From Lysobacter capsici (GTDB taxonomy: Bacteria; Pseudomonadota; Gammaproteobacteria; Xanthomonadales; Xanthomonadaceae), in NCBI RefSeq assembly GCF_014779555.2, contig NZ_CP094357.1:3100001-3164000 (forward strand): 64,000 nucleotides of DNA, in the 5' to 3' direction. Under the pieces are notes generated by a model. That model was not told the origin of the DNA and did no database searches. It was given only the letters and a program-made list of their open reading frames with translations. Below are positions 22,194 to 31,620 of the stretch, in pieces. The translations under genes and the position numbers were made by a program. How positions within the stretch are numbered: the stretch's first letter is position 1; each line of letters starts with the position of its first letter.

Positions 22194-23408
22194 GTGGACC
22201 TGAAAAGCGGCTATCCCTTCTGGGCGATCCACAATGGCCTGATGCACGCGTTCCCGCGCCTGGAGCGCGATCTGCGCTGCGAGATCGTGGTGATCGGCGG
22301 CGGCATCAGCGGCGCCTTGATCGCCGACGAACTGGCCGCGCACGGCCACGACGTGGCGGTGATCGAACAACGCGATATCGGCTGGGGCAGCACCGCCGCC
22401 AGCACCGCGTTGTTGCAGTACGAAATCGACACCCATCTGATCGACCTGTGCAAGCAATACGGCGAGGCCGACGGCGCCCTGGCCTATCGCGCCTGCGCGC
22501 AGGCGATCGACGATCTGGGCGAAGTCGCGCGCGGTCTGCGCGATGTCGACTTCCGCCGCAGCGCGAGCCTGTACTACGCCAGCAAGCCCGGCCACATCCC
22601 GGTGCTGCGCGAGGAAGCCGCGCTGCGCAGCCGGCACGGCCTGAGGCTGCGCTGGCTGGAAGCCGATGCGCTCGAATCCGACTACGGCCTGCGGGCGCCC
22701 GGCGGCATCCTCAGCGAATGCGCGGCCTCGGTCGATCCGTATCGCATGGCCCAGCGCCTGCTCGCGCGGCTGCAACGCAATGGCGCCCAGGTGTTCGACC
22801 GCACCAAGGTGGCGACGATGCGCACGACTCAACGCTCGGTCGAACTGCGTACCGACGATGGCCTGCGCGTGCGCGCCGAGCATGCGGTGATCTGCGCCGG
22901 TTACGCCGCGCAGAAGTGGATCGACCAACGGCTGGCGCGCAATCGCAGCAGCTACGCCTTCGTCACCGATCCGCTGCATAAGGACGAACTGCAGGCGCTC
23001 GACACCACCATGGTGTGGGAATCGGCGCGACCGTATCTGTATATGCGCAGCACCGGCGACGGCCGCTTGGTGGTCGGCGGCTGCGACGATGCGATCGATC
23101 TGCCGGCGCGGCGCGATCGCCGGGTCGAGTCGAAGGCGCGGGAGTTGGTCAAGAAAGTCGGCCAGCGTTTCGCACGCCTGCAATTGAAACCCGCCTTCGC
23201 CTGGGCCGGCACCTTCGCCGAGACCGCCGACGGCTTGCCCTGGTTCGGCCCGCATGAGCAACACGGCCCGCGCGTGCAGTTCGCGATGGCCTATGGCGGC
23301 AACGGCATCACCTACAGCATGATCGGCGCGGGCCTGGTGCGCGCGCGGATCGAGCGCCGCCAGCATCCGCTGGCGCGGCTGTTTTCGTTCGAACGCGGCG
23401 AGCGCTGA
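22194..23408 (+). CDS. FAD-dependent oxidoreductase, DAO family
   Basis: A 404-residue flavoprotein of the D-amino-acid oxidase / PuuB-like fold. The dinucleotide motif VVIGGGISG begins near residue 31, and the FAD-binding C-terminal segment GLPWFGPHE...FAMAYGGNGITYSMIGA is complete. Family members oxidise amino acids, polyamine adducts or sarcosine-like amines; the substrate cannot be read here. The start is a GTG, chosen because it leaves the usual 30-residue lead before the FAD motif; no strong ribosome site is seen. It converges with the sensor kinase gene that ends at 23460. Confidence 0.85.
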   Translation: MDLKSGYPFWAIHNGLMHAFPRLERDLRCEIVVIGGGISGALIADELAAHGHDVAVIEQRDIGWGSTAASTALLQYEIDTHLIDLCKQYGEADGALAYRACAQAIDDLGEVARGLRDVDFRRSASLYYASKPGHIPVLREEAALRSRHGLRLRWLEADALESDYGLRAPGGILSECAASVDPYRMAQRLLARLQRNGAQVFDRTKVATMRTTQRSVELRTDDGLRVRAEHAVICAGYAAQKWIDQRLARNRSSYAFVTDPLHKDELQALDTTMVWESARPYLYMRSTGDGRLVVGGCDDAIDLPARRDRRVESKARELVKKVGQRFARLQLKPAFAWAGTFAETADGLPWFGPHEQHGPRVQFAMAYGGNGITYSMIGAGLVRARIERRQHPLARLFSFERGER

Positions 23409-23459
23409 AGCGACCGGCCCGCGGTTTGGATCGGGCGCGAAGCATCGCGCCGCCGGGGT

Positions 23460-26400
23460 TCAAAGCGTCGCCGCCAGCCGTCCCTGCAAGCCGCGCACGC
23501 CGCGGGTGAAAGCGGCCACCGCATGATCGAGATCGGCCACCGCCTCGCTACGCAGTTGCGCTTCCAGTTGCTGGCCGATCCGGGCCAATCCGACATCGAA
23601 CAAGGCGATGCTGCCGACCGCGCGATGCACCGCGGCGGCCGCGGCCTGGCCGCTGCCGCTGGCGATGGCCTGATCGATGCGGGCGAGATCGCGCGGCAGT
23701 TCGCGCAACAGCACCGGCACCACTGGCTGCAGGCCCGGCGCGACCACGAGCGCCGGCGCGGCGTCCGCGGACGCGGTCTCGCCCGGCCCGTCGCCCGCCT
23801 CGGCCGGCAGCCAGCGCTGCAGGGTTTCGCGCAACTGCGACAGATGCACGGGCTTGATCAGATACGCGTCCATGCCCGCGGCGATGCATTGATCGACTTG
23901 CTCGGGCAAGGCGCTGGCGGTGATGGCGATGATCGGCAGGCGCGATCCGCCGCCGCGACGCGCGCCGGCGTCGCGTTCGCTAGCGTTGTGCTCGCGAGCG
24001 CGAATCTCGCGGGTCAGGGCGTAGCCGTCGACCAGCGGCATCTGGCAATCGGTCAACAGCAGGTCGTAGCGTTGCCTGGCTAGCGCGGCCAGGGCCGCGT
24101 TGCCGTCCTCGCACAGATCGCAGCCATAGCCCAGCTGCGCGAGCTGGCGGCGGATCAGTTCGCGATTGACCGCGTTGTCCTCGACCACCAGGATGCGCGC
24201 GGCGCGCGTCGCTTCGATCGCGGCGGACGGCAGGCGCTCGCCATGGCCTTCGCCGGCCGGATCGCGACACCAGGCGCAGGCGCGCACGACGTGCAGATGC
24301 AACAGCGGATTGGCGTCGATGACGCAGTCCGCCGCGGCCGCCGAATCCGGCTGGCGCACCACTCGCACCGTATCGGCGATCTCGCCGTCGACGAACAACA
24401 GCTCGACCGCGTCACCGGGTTCGACCTGGTGGCCCAGCGCCGCCAGTTGCTGCCGCAGCGCATCGGCGCGGCGCGGATCGCGCACGGCGACCGCGACCCG
24501 CAGCGGCGGCGGATCGGCGACGGACAGCTCGGCCCGGCACAGCGGCAAGCTGGCGATCACCCGCGTGCCCTCGCCTTCGCGGCTGTCGATATGGATCGAC
24601 CCGCCCATCAACTCGACCAGGCTGCGGCAGATCGACAGGCCCAGGCCGGTACCGCCGAAACGGCGCGAGGTCGAATCGTCGGCCTGATGGAACGGCTCGA
24701 ACACGCGCGCGACCTGTTCGGCGCTCATGCCGATGCCGGTGTCGCCGATCTCGATGCGCAGCCGCGCGGACGGCGCCGGACCGCCCTCGCCCGCGGACGC
24801 TACGGCGTCGTCCAGGCCCATCGTCAGCCACACGCCGCCGTGCTCGGTGAACTTGACCGCGTTGCCGAGCAGGTTCAGCAACACCTGCCGCAGCCGCATC
24901 GCGTCGCCGAGATAGCAGCGCGCGACCGCGGCGTCGATGTGCACGTCCAGGCGCAGGCCTTTCTTGCGGCAGGCCGACGCGGTGTGCATGGCGACCGTGT
25001 CGGCGAGCACGCGCGGCTGCAGCGGCGCGTGTTCCAGGCGCAGATGACCGGCCTCGATCTTGGACACATCGAGAATGTCGTCGAGGATCTCCTGCAACGA
25101 GCGCGCCGAGTCCTGCATATGCCCGAGCAGGACCTTCTGGTCCTCGTTCAAGTCGGACTGGCCCATCAGTTCGAGCATGCCGATCATGCCGCCCATCGGC
25201 GTGCGGATCTCATGGCTCATGGTCGCCAGGAAATTGGATTTCGCCCGCGTCGCCGCCTCGGCCTGTTCCTTGGCCGCGGCCAGCGCCTCGGCCTGGGCGT
25301 GGGCGTCGGTGATGTCGACGAAATAGCCGGCGTAACTGGCCTGGCCGTCCTCGTCGTCGGGTTGCGGACGCTGCGGCAGCGCGCTGACCCGCACCCAGCG
25401 GATCGAACCGTCGTCGGTCAACACGCGAAAATCGGCGCTGATCTCGCCGCGGGTCAGCGCGGCGTCCGCGATCGCCTGGCTCAGGCCGCGCCGATCGGCG
25501 GGATGGATGCGCGAATAGATCAGCCGCTCCTCGGCGACGAGGCGCTCGGCGTCGACCCCGAACAGCAGTTCCGGTCGGCCGGTCAGATAGGGAAAACGGA
25601 TATGCCCGCTGGCGCTGCGCTGGGCCTTGAACACCACGCCGGGCAGATTCCCGGCGACTTCGCGCAGCTTGCGGTCGGCCAATTCGCGACGGCGCGATTC
25701 CTGGCGCAGGCGCAGGTAGAACGCGCTGATCGCGGCGATCGCCAGCAGCGAACCGGCCACGATCAAGATCACGTTGGACCAGGCCAGACCGTAGTTGTAA
25801 TCGGCGCTGATCCAGTGCGTGTGGATGCGCTGGCGCTCGGCTTCCGACAGGCTCGACAGTTGCCGGTCGATGATCGGAATCAGCGGCGCCAGGCGTTCGT
25901 CGACGACGAAGGCGATGTCCTCCTCCATGCCCGCCGGCGCGACCTGGAACGAACGCGGGTCGAACTGGGTGTTGATGACCTGATCGATCACCGCCAGATT
26001 GCCCACATGCGCGTCGACCTTGCCGGCCGCGACCAGGCGCAGGCCCTCGGCGTGGGTGGTCACGCCGACCACGCGCGCGTCCGGCGCGGCCTTGAGCACC
26101 GCCGCGCCGATGCGATGCAGCTGATTCACCGCGACCCGCTTGCCGGCGAGGCTTTCCATGCCGATCGCGGCCGGGTTGTCGTGGCGGGTCACGATCACCG
26201 TGGGCATGCGATCGACCGGCTGGCTGTAGACCCAATGCTCGCCGGGCAAGCCGCCGATCGGTATCAGGGCGATATCGGCGGTGCCGGTCAGCATCGCGTT
26301 GGCCACGCTCTTGTAGCCGTTGCCGAACACCGGTTCGAACTGCACCCCGAGGTGCTCCTCGACCATATGGATGTAGTCCGGCAGGATGCCCTCGGCCTTG

Positions 26401-27515
26401 CCGTCGCCGTCGATGGTGCTCAGCGGCGCGGAATTGTCGGCGATCGCGACGCGCAGCTTGGGTTGCTTGCCCAGCCATTCGCGCTGCGCGTTGGTCATGC
26501 CCGCGACGCTGCTCTCATCGAGTGCGTCCTCGCCCAGCCACTGCGTGCGCAGGCGCTGTATGCGTTCGGGGTCGCGCTTGAGTTCGGCATCGATCTGGCG
26601 CAACAGCGGCAGTTGCGCGTGCGGCGCGGTGAACAGCAGCGAGATCACCGGCTCGCGTATCGCCGCCGGCAACTGATCGGTGGCCAGCACGTTCAGATGC
26701 GGGTAGCGCTCGTGCTCGAGGTGCCAGCGGATGATCGGCGGCGTATCGAAGTACAGATCGGCGCGGCCCTCGTCGACCAGGCGCAGGGCTTCGCCGACGT
26801 TGGCGACTTCGATCAGGTGCGCCTTCGGAAACCAGTCCGGCGCCTGCACCTTGATCTGCGAGCCCTTGAGCACCGGAATGCGCATGCGCTTGAGGGTTTC
26901 GCTGTTGATCACCCGGGTATCGGCGCTGTGACGCACCGCGTACACGCCCAATTGCAGGTAGGGATCGGTGTAGGCGATGCAGCGGGTGCGCGCGGTGGTC
27001 AGGGTCACGCTCATGGCCAGGTCGACCCGGCCCTCGCACATCGCCCTGGCGATTTCGTCGACATTGGCCAGCGGCACGTACTTCAACCGGATGCCCTTGG
27101 CGCCCAGGATCTCGCGGATCAGCGCCACGCTCATGCCCTGCGGCTTGCCCTGGTTGTAGTCCGCATGCGGCATCGCGCCGTAGGTCGGCACGGCCAGACG
27201 CACGACGCTCGGCAAGGTCGGCGCGCGGGGCGCGTCCGCGGCCCGTTGCGCGCTGGCGGGCACCGCCGCGTTGGTCGCGGCTTGCGCGTTCGGCGCGGGC
27301 GCATCCGCCGCGACCGCGACACCGACCGTGTTGTCGGCGCCCGGCTGCGACGACGCCTGCGGTGCATGCTGCGCTTCCAGCGGCGACAGCCCCAGGCACA
27401 GCGTGCACACCACCGCGCAGGCCCAGCGCCGCCACCGCGCCGACGGCGGGGCCGTCGTTGTCGCGGTTTGCGGCGTCGCGGCCGAAGCCGCTTCGATGTC
27501 GGGCCCGCGCGGCAT
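23460..27515 (-). CDS. EvgS/BvgS-like hybrid sensor histidine kinase
   Basis: A 1351-residue unorthodox sensor. After a signal/anchor (residues about 29-48) come two periplasmic solute-binding type 3 (Venus flytrap) domains at about 105-325 and 345-565, a membrane span near 585-605, a PAS domain, HisKA with MSHEIRTP (His768), a HATPase domain (IGDTGIGM, GGTGLGLSI), a receiver with DCQMP (Asp1156) and a C-terminal Hpt domain (His1297 in VHRAVGS). This order matches EvgS/BvgS, with a four-step His-Asp-His-Asp relay. The ligand is unknown. It starts 10 bases after the response-regulator stop, so both form one operon. The Hpt motif is atypical (HRAVGS, not HxLKGS). Confidence 0.92.
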   Translation of the reverse strand: MPRGPDIEAASAATPQTATTTAPPSARWRRWACAVVCTLCLGLSPLEAQHAPQASSQPGADNTVGVAVAADAPAPNAQAATNAAVPASAQRAADAPRAPTLPSVVRLAVPTYGAMPHADYNQGKPQGMSVALIREILGAKGIRLKYVPLANVDEIARAMCEGRVDLAMSVTLTTARTRCIAYTDPYLQLGVYAVRHSADTRVINSETLKRMRIPVLKGSQIKVQAPDWFPKAHLIEVANVGEALRLVDEGRADLYFDTPPIIRWHLEHERYPHLNVLATDQLPAAIREPVISLLFTAPHAQLPLLRQIDAELKRDPERIQRLRTQWLGEDALDESSVAGMTNAQREWLGKQPKLRVAIADNSAPLSTIDGDGKAEGILPDYIHMVEEHLGVQFEPVFGNGYKSVANAMLTGTADIALIPIGGLPGEHWVYSQPVDRMPTVIVTRHDNPAAIGMESLAGKRVAVNQLHRIGAAVLKAAPDARVVGVTTHAEGLRLVAAGKVDAHVGNLAVIDQVINTQFDPRSFQVAPAGMEEDIAFVVDERLAPLIPIIDRQLSSLSEAERQRIHTHWISADYNYGLAWSNVILIVAGSLLAIAAISAFYLRLRQESRRRELADRKLREVAGNLPGVVFKAQRSASGHIRFPYLTGRPELLFGVDAERLVAEERLIYSRIHPADRRGLSQAIADAALTRGEISADFRVLTDDGSIRWVRVSALPQRPQPDDEDGQASYAGYFVDITDAHAQAEALAAAKEQAEAATRAKSNFLATMSHEIRTPMGGMIGMLELMGQSDLNEDQKVLLGHMQDSARSLQEILDDILDVSKIEAGHLRLEHAPLQPRVLADTVAMHTASACRKKGLRLDVHIDAAVARCYLGDAMRLRQVLLNLLGNAVKFTEHGGVWLTMGLDDAVASAGEGGPAPSARLRIEIGDTGIGMSAEQVARVFEPFHQADDSTSRRFGGTGLGLSICRSLVELMGGSIHIDSREGEGTRVIASLPLCRAELSVADPPPLRVAVAVRDPRRADALRQQLAALGHQVEPGDAVELLFVDGEIADTVRVVRQPDSAAAADCVIDANPLLHLHVVRACAWCRDPAGEGHGERLPSAAIEATRAARILVVEDNAVNRELIRRQLAQLGYGCDLCEDGNAALAALARQRYDLLLTDCQMPLVDGYALTREIRAREHNASERDAGARRGGGSRLPIIAITASALPEQVDQCIAAGMDAYLIKPVHLSQLRETLQRWLPAEAGDGPGETASADAAPALVVAPGLQPVVPVLLRELPRDLARIDQAIASGSGQAAAAAVHRAVGSIALFDVGLARIGQQLEAQLRSEAVADLDHAVAAFTRGVRGLQGRLAATL

Positions 27516-27525
27516 CTCTAGCGAC

Positions 27526-28173
27526 TCAGGACACCAGGCCCATCGAGCGGGCGTAGTCGTAGATCTCCAGATCGTTCTTCAAGCCGAGCTTGTCCATCGC
27601 GTCGGTCTTCTGCCGGCTGATGGTCTGCTTGCTACGATGCAGTTTGGCGGCGATTTCCGAGACCGAATTGCCGGCCACGAACAAGCGCAGCACCTCGGTT
27701 TCGCGCGGCGACAGCGCCAAGTGTTCCTCGCGTTCGCCGCCGCTGCCCTCCAGCACGCCGCGCAGCGCTTCGCCGTAGTACTCGCGGCCCTGCATCACCG
27801 AGCGCACCACGTTCGGCAATTCGGTCGCCGCGGCGGCCTTGTCGAGCAGGCCGCGCACGCCGGCGTCGGCGATCGCGCGCAGCACCGGCACGTTGCTGAT
27901 CATGGTCAGCACGATCACCGGCAGATCGGGATAGCGGCGGCGGATCATGCCGATCAGGGTGAGCCCGTCGCCGGCGCGGCTGCCGGGCATCGAGAAATCG
28001 GTGATCAACAGATCCAGCTGGGTTTCGGCCAGCAGGTTCAGCAGTTCGTCGGCGTTGGCCGCCTCGGCCACCACCTTCCAGTCTTCGTTGAGACCCGAAG
28101 CGGTTTCGAGCAGCGCGCGCACGCCGGCGCGAACCACGGGATGATCGTCGGATAGGGCGATGCGCAGACTCAT
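27526..28173 (-). CDS. LuxR/NarL-family response regulator, EvgA-like
   Basis: A 215-residue regulator, first gene of the two-gene operon. The receiver has the acidic pair DD at 9-10 and phospho-acceptor Asp59 (LLITDFSMPG). A LuxR-type helix-turn-helix follows at about residues 150-210 (LSPRETEVLRLFVAGNSVSEIA, HRSKQTISRQK). It should take phosphate from the hybrid kinase downstream and bind DNA. Target genes are unknown. The start (MSLRIALSDDH) gives the standard receiver N-terminus; the ribosome site is weak. Confidence 0.92.
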   Translation of the reverse strand: MSLRIALSDDHPVVRAGVRALLETASGLNEDWKVVAEAANADELLNLLAETQLDLLITDFSMPGSRAGDGLTLIGMIRRRYPDLPVIVLTMISNVPVLRAIADAGVRGLLDKAAAATELPNVVRSVMQGREYYGEALRGVLEGSGGEREEHLALSPRETEVLRLFVAGNSVSEIAAKLHRSKQTISRQKTDAMDKLGLKNDLEIYDYARSMGLVS

Positions 28174-28869
28174 GCAAGGCTCACAGTGAATTGTCTTGAA
28201 GGATGACCACCCGCCGGATCGCCCGGTTTTCGATTCGACATCCCGATCAGGGGATTCGAAGCGCCGACTCCGCGGCGACCGTCGTTGATCCGGTTGGCGC
28301 TGTTGACACGGTGCTGCGTCCGACGCGTCCCCCCGCTCCGCCTGCGCGCCGCGCATGCCCGGCCTTGACGACCGTTGCGATAGCGGGCTGGGTATGGCGC
28401 GCTGCGACTGCGGTGGCTTGCCTTATCGCCTGCCCGCCTCGATCGAAGGTGGCGGACTTACCTCACTCATCGCGGCTTGCGCATCAATCAGGACACCATC
28501 AGCGGGCATTTGCGGCACATTGCGTATAAGCCGCAGGCATAGGCGTGGGCGGCGGCGATGAATGGGCGGATATGACGGAGTCCTGGAGCGGCCGGGCGAT
28601 GGCGGATCAACAGGGCTAATCGTGGATTCCGTTCGCGGGCGGACATCGGTGGCCGAAGCTCGATACGGCGGCCGCTGCGGGCTCGTCGCCCGCGCTCGAT
28701 GCGACGCATGCTTATGCGGCCGCGCTGCGGTCGCATGCTGAATGCGGTGAAGTTCGGGTTGGCGGCGATGAGGGGTCGACCGATAAGGTCAGCCGCTGGT
28801 CGCGATGGCCAGGATCCGTTGGGCCGACCGCTCCGGTTGCCGCCGGCGCGTGGCGCGGCGGTGCCATGC
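28174..28869. other. long intergenic region, no gene seen
   Basis: About 700 bases between the response-regulator start and the OmpA-gene terminator. Open frames exist on both strands, but their translations are Arg/Ala/Pro-rich, without family motifs or ribosome sites, as expected from GC-rich noncoding sequence. The promoter of the two-component operon should lie at its left end. Confidence 0.4.
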
Positions 28870-28897
28870 AAAAAAACGGGCCGCATGCGCGGCCCGT
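28870..28897 (-). terminator. rho-independent terminator of the OmpA-family gene
   Basis: On the minus strand ACGGGCCGC-GCAT-GCGGCCCGT forms a 9-pair stem with a 4-base loop, followed by a run of seven T residues (the A-run at 28870-28876 on the plus strand). It lies 77 bases after the stop at 28974 and is the clearest intrinsic terminator in the window. Confidence 0.85.
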
Positions 28898-28973
28898 CAT
28901 TGTGCTTCGACGATGGGGTCTGGCCGCGACGGACGTTGCGTCCGCCGTGGCCGAAGCTCATGCCGCGATCAGG

Positions 28974-29708
28974 TCACGAACGAACCGGGACCAGGGTGAT
29001 CTCGACGCGGCGGTTCTGCGCGCGGCCGGCGTCGGTGTCGTTGCTCGCGATCGGACGGGTCTTGCCGGCGCCGGTCAGGATGAAGCGGTCGCGCACCAGG
29101 CCCTTGGACATCAGGTAATTGCCGACGCTCGCGGCGCGCTGCTCGGACAGGCGCTGATTGACCGCGTCGGTGCCGATGCTGTCGGTGTGGCCGGCGACTT
29201 CGACGATGGTCTGGTTGTACTCGGTCAGGGTGCTGGCGACGTTGTCGAGCACGCCGTAGAACTGCGGGTCGAGGTTGGCGCTGTTAAAGGCGAAGGTGAT
29301 GTTGCTGGGCATGTTCAGGGTGATGTTGTCGCCCTGACGGACCACGTCGACGCCAGTGCCGGCCATGCGGTCACGCAAGGCGCGTTCCTGACGGTCCTGG
29401 TAGTTGCCGATCGCGCCGCCGGCGAGGCCGCCGACGCCGGCGCCGATCAGGGCGCGCTGGCGGCGTTCGGTCGCATCGTCGCCGCTGAGCAGGCCGGCCG
29501 CGACACCGGCCAGCGCGCCGATCAGGGCGCCCTTCTGGGTGCGGTTCATGCCGCCCTGCTGCTGCGGCGGGTTCTGGCCCTGCGGGTACTGATTATTGGG
29601 GTAAGGCTGTTGCTGGCCGCCGTAGTAGCCGCCACCGCCGGTGGCGCAGCCGGCGAGCAGCGCGGTCATGGTGGCGGCCGCAAGCGCGAGCTTGAGTTGG
29701 GTCTTCAT
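28974..29708 (-). CDS. OmpA-family lipoprotein with glycine-zipper segment (YiaD-like)
   Basis: A 244-residue envelope protein. The signal ends in a lipobox LLAGC (Cys21), so it should be lipidated. A Gly/Tyr/Gln/Pro-rich linker follows, then a glycine-zipper segment at about residues 60-105 (GALIGALAGVAAG, GAGVGGLAGGAIG) and a C-terminal OmpA peptidoglycan-binding domain (FNSANLDP, VAGHTDSIG, NQRLSEQRA). It probably anchors the outer membrane to peptidoglycan. It has its own terminator. The 294-base region upstream to 30002 holds only a small hairpin (29782-29799) and presumably the promoter. Confidence 0.92.
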   Translation of the reverse strand: MKTQLKLALAAATMTALLAGCATGGGGYYGGQQQPYPNNQYPQGQNPPQQQGGMNRTQKGALIGALAGVAAGLLSGDDATERRQRALIGAGVGGLAGGAIGNYQDRQERALRDRMAGTGVDVVRQGDNITLNMPSNITFAFNSANLDPQFYGVLDNVASTLTEYNQTIVEVAGHTDSIGTDAVNQRLSEQRAASVGNYLMSKGLVRDRFILTGAGKTRPIASNDTDAGRAQNRRVEITLVPVRS

Positions 29709-30002
29709 CGGGAATCCTCGTCTGTGTGGCGGAGCGCACCCAAGCTAATCACGTCGCCGTGGGGGACGAGTGACGAGGCCGGTCGCCTGTTCAGGCGACG
29801 GCAGGCGTAAACCGTTTTCAGGCGTGTCGAAGGGCGCGCGGGTTGTGCGGGCGCTGGCGGCGGCCTGGATCGACCACGTCGTGTGCCGCCACGTCCTGTA
29901 CGCCCTGCCCGCGCACCGACACGGCGCGAGCACGGTGCATCCGCCAAGGTCGACCGGCGACAGACGGGCGTCGCCGGTGACTGCGAACGCTGCCTTCAAG
30001 CC

Positions 30003-31472
30003 TCAGGCGATCAACGCATCCGCGGCGTCGGCATCCAGGGTCACGTCCCAGTTGCCCATCAGCGACAGGTACAGCAGTTTGTCGAACTCGGCGCCGAAAC
30101 GGCTGATGACTTCGTCCGGATCCGGGATCAGCTTGCCGTCGGCGATCAGGCCGAAGTGGACCCGGCCGTTGTAGCTCAGGATCGAGATGCCCACGCCGAT
30201 CGAGCCGGTCTGCGGCACCCAGAACATCATCTCGTCCAGGCGGCAGCCGGCCATGTACAGCGGCTGCTGCGGACCGGGCACGTTGGTCGCCACCGCCGTC
30301 GCCTTGCGGCTGAACAGCTCCAGCGCCAGCCCCTGGACCTGGGCCGGCGCCATGCCGAGCGCGGCTAAAAGTCCAAATGCAACAATGGCTTGGCGTGAAT
30401 TCTTGAGATTATTCATGCACTCGGCGACGCGCTCGACCCGGCGGATCGGATTGCTCTCGCCGACCGGCAGGTCCAGGAACACCAGGCCGAAATGGTTGCC
30501 GAGCTTACGCGCGTGTTCGAGCGGACGCAGGTTGACCGGCACGGTCGCGCGCAGGGTCAGCCCGTCGACCTGATCGCCGCGCTCGATCATGTAGCTGCGC
30601 AGCGCGCCGGCCGCGGTCGCCATCAGCACGTCGTTGACGGTGCAATCGCAGGCGCGTCCGACCGCCTTGACCTCTTCCAGGTTCAGCGGCTCGGCCCAGG
30701 CCACGCGCTTGCTGACCCCGAGCTTGCCGCGCAGCATCGACGGCGGGTCGTCCGACAGCGACAACGCATGCAACAACTCGCGCGCGATCTCGCCGCCCTC
30801 CTTGGCCAGCATCGCGGCCAGGGTCGGGTCGCGGTACATCTCCATGCCCTTTTCGATCGCGCGGCTGCCGAGCTTCATGTAGCGATCGACCGCGCCCACG
30901 CGCCGCGCCACATCGGCGCCGTCCTGCTTGAGCCAGGCATGGGCCAGATCGCTGCCCTTGGCCGGTTGCGCGGTGGTGTCGGTCAGCGACAGCAGCACCT
31001 GCACCAGGGCGATGCCGTCGGCATAGCTGTGGTGGATGCGCGCGACCAGTGCCGAACCGCCGTTGTAGCGTTCGACCAGATGGAACTGCCACAGCGGCCG
31101 GCTCGCATCGAGCGGACTCGACGCGAGCTGGCTGACGAAACGCTCCAGCGCGCGCTTGCCGCCGCGCCCCGGCAACGCCGTGTGCTGGACGTGCCAGTCC
31201 AGTTCGAAATCCTCGTCGGTCTGCCAGTACGCGCCGGCCGCGGTGTCGACCGCCTTCTGCCGGAACCGCGAATAGGCGAGAAAACGTTGCTTGACCACGC
31301 GCTTGAGCGCATCGACCGACATCGGCTCGGCGAACATCAACACGCCGGTGATCATCATCGGATTGGTCGGACGTTCCATCCGCAGCCAGGCCGTATCGAC
31401 CCGCGACATCGCTTCGCGGCGCGCGCGCTTGCGCGATGGTGCTTCCGAACCGGCGTTTTCTGCAGTGGCCAT
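30003..31472 (-). CDS. wax ester synthase / diacylglycerol acyltransferase (WS/DGAT)
   Basis: A 489-residue acyl-CoA-dependent acyltransferase that esterifies diacylglycerol or fatty alcohols to make storage lipids. The catalytic HHxxxDG is HHSYADG (His147, His148, Asp152). Family segments PLWQFHLVERY, NLRPLEHARKLGNHFGLVFLDLPVG and ATNVPGPQQPLYMAG are present. The ATG at 31472 follows GGGAGGGCTC; a TTG four codons earlier overlaps that ribosome site and is rejected. The gene is monocistronic. A stretch near residue 375 (NNLKNSRQAIVAF) uses visibly more AT-rich codons than its neighbours. Confidence 0.9.
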   Translation of the reverse strand: MATAENAGSEAPSRKRARREAMSRVDTAWLRMERPTNPMMITGVLMFAEPMSVDALKRVVKQRFLAYSRFRQKAVDTAAGAYWQTDEDFELDWHVQHTALPGRGGKRALERFVSQLASSPLDASRPLWQFHLVERYNGGSALVARIHHSYADGIALVQVLLSLTDTTAQPAKGSDLAHAWLKQDGADVARRVGAVDRYMKLGSRAIEKGMEMYRDPTLAAMLAKEGGEIARELLHALSLSDDPPSMLRGKLGVSKRVAWAEPLNLEEVKAVGRACDCTVNDVLMATAAGALRSYMIERGDQVDGLTLRATVPVNLRPLEHARKLGNHFGLVFLDLPVGESNPIRRVERVAECMNNLKNSRQAIVAFGLLAALGMAPAQVQGLALELFSRKATAVATNVPGPQQPLYMAGCRLDEMMFWVPQTGSIGVGISILSYNGRVHFGLIADGKLIPDPDEVISRFGAEFDKLLYLSLMGNWDVTLDADAADALIA

Positions 31473-31534
31473 GAGCCCTCCCAAGCGAGTCCAGCGAGTG
31501 AATCACGCGCTTGTTAGCGACGTCAACGCGGGAG

Positions 31535-31620
31535 AGCCGGGAATGGGGAATCGGGAATGGGGAATCGGAACAGCAAGAGCCAGCGTCCGATTCCCTATTC
31601 CCCATTCCCGATTCCCGGCT
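31535..31620. repeat. inverted repeat of GGGAATCGGGAAT type, abutting the photolyase stop
   Basis: Two 35-base arms (31535-31569 and 31586-31620), built from GGGAATGGGGAATCGGG-type units, are complementary with three mismatches around a 16-base spacer. The right arm ends directly before the photolyase stop codon. The same family is at 36291-36420 and 63908-63940, each time next to a minus-strand stop codon. Confidence 0.85.

Noticed and set aside
24243-27521. 1092-codon open frame on the plus strand
   Set aside because: Lies opposite the sensor kinase, whose domains are all recognisable; the antisense translation has no family motif.
28174-28973. Several open frames of 60-310 codons
   Set aside because: No ribosome sites, no motifs and biased composition; the strong terminator at 28870 also argues against genes running through.
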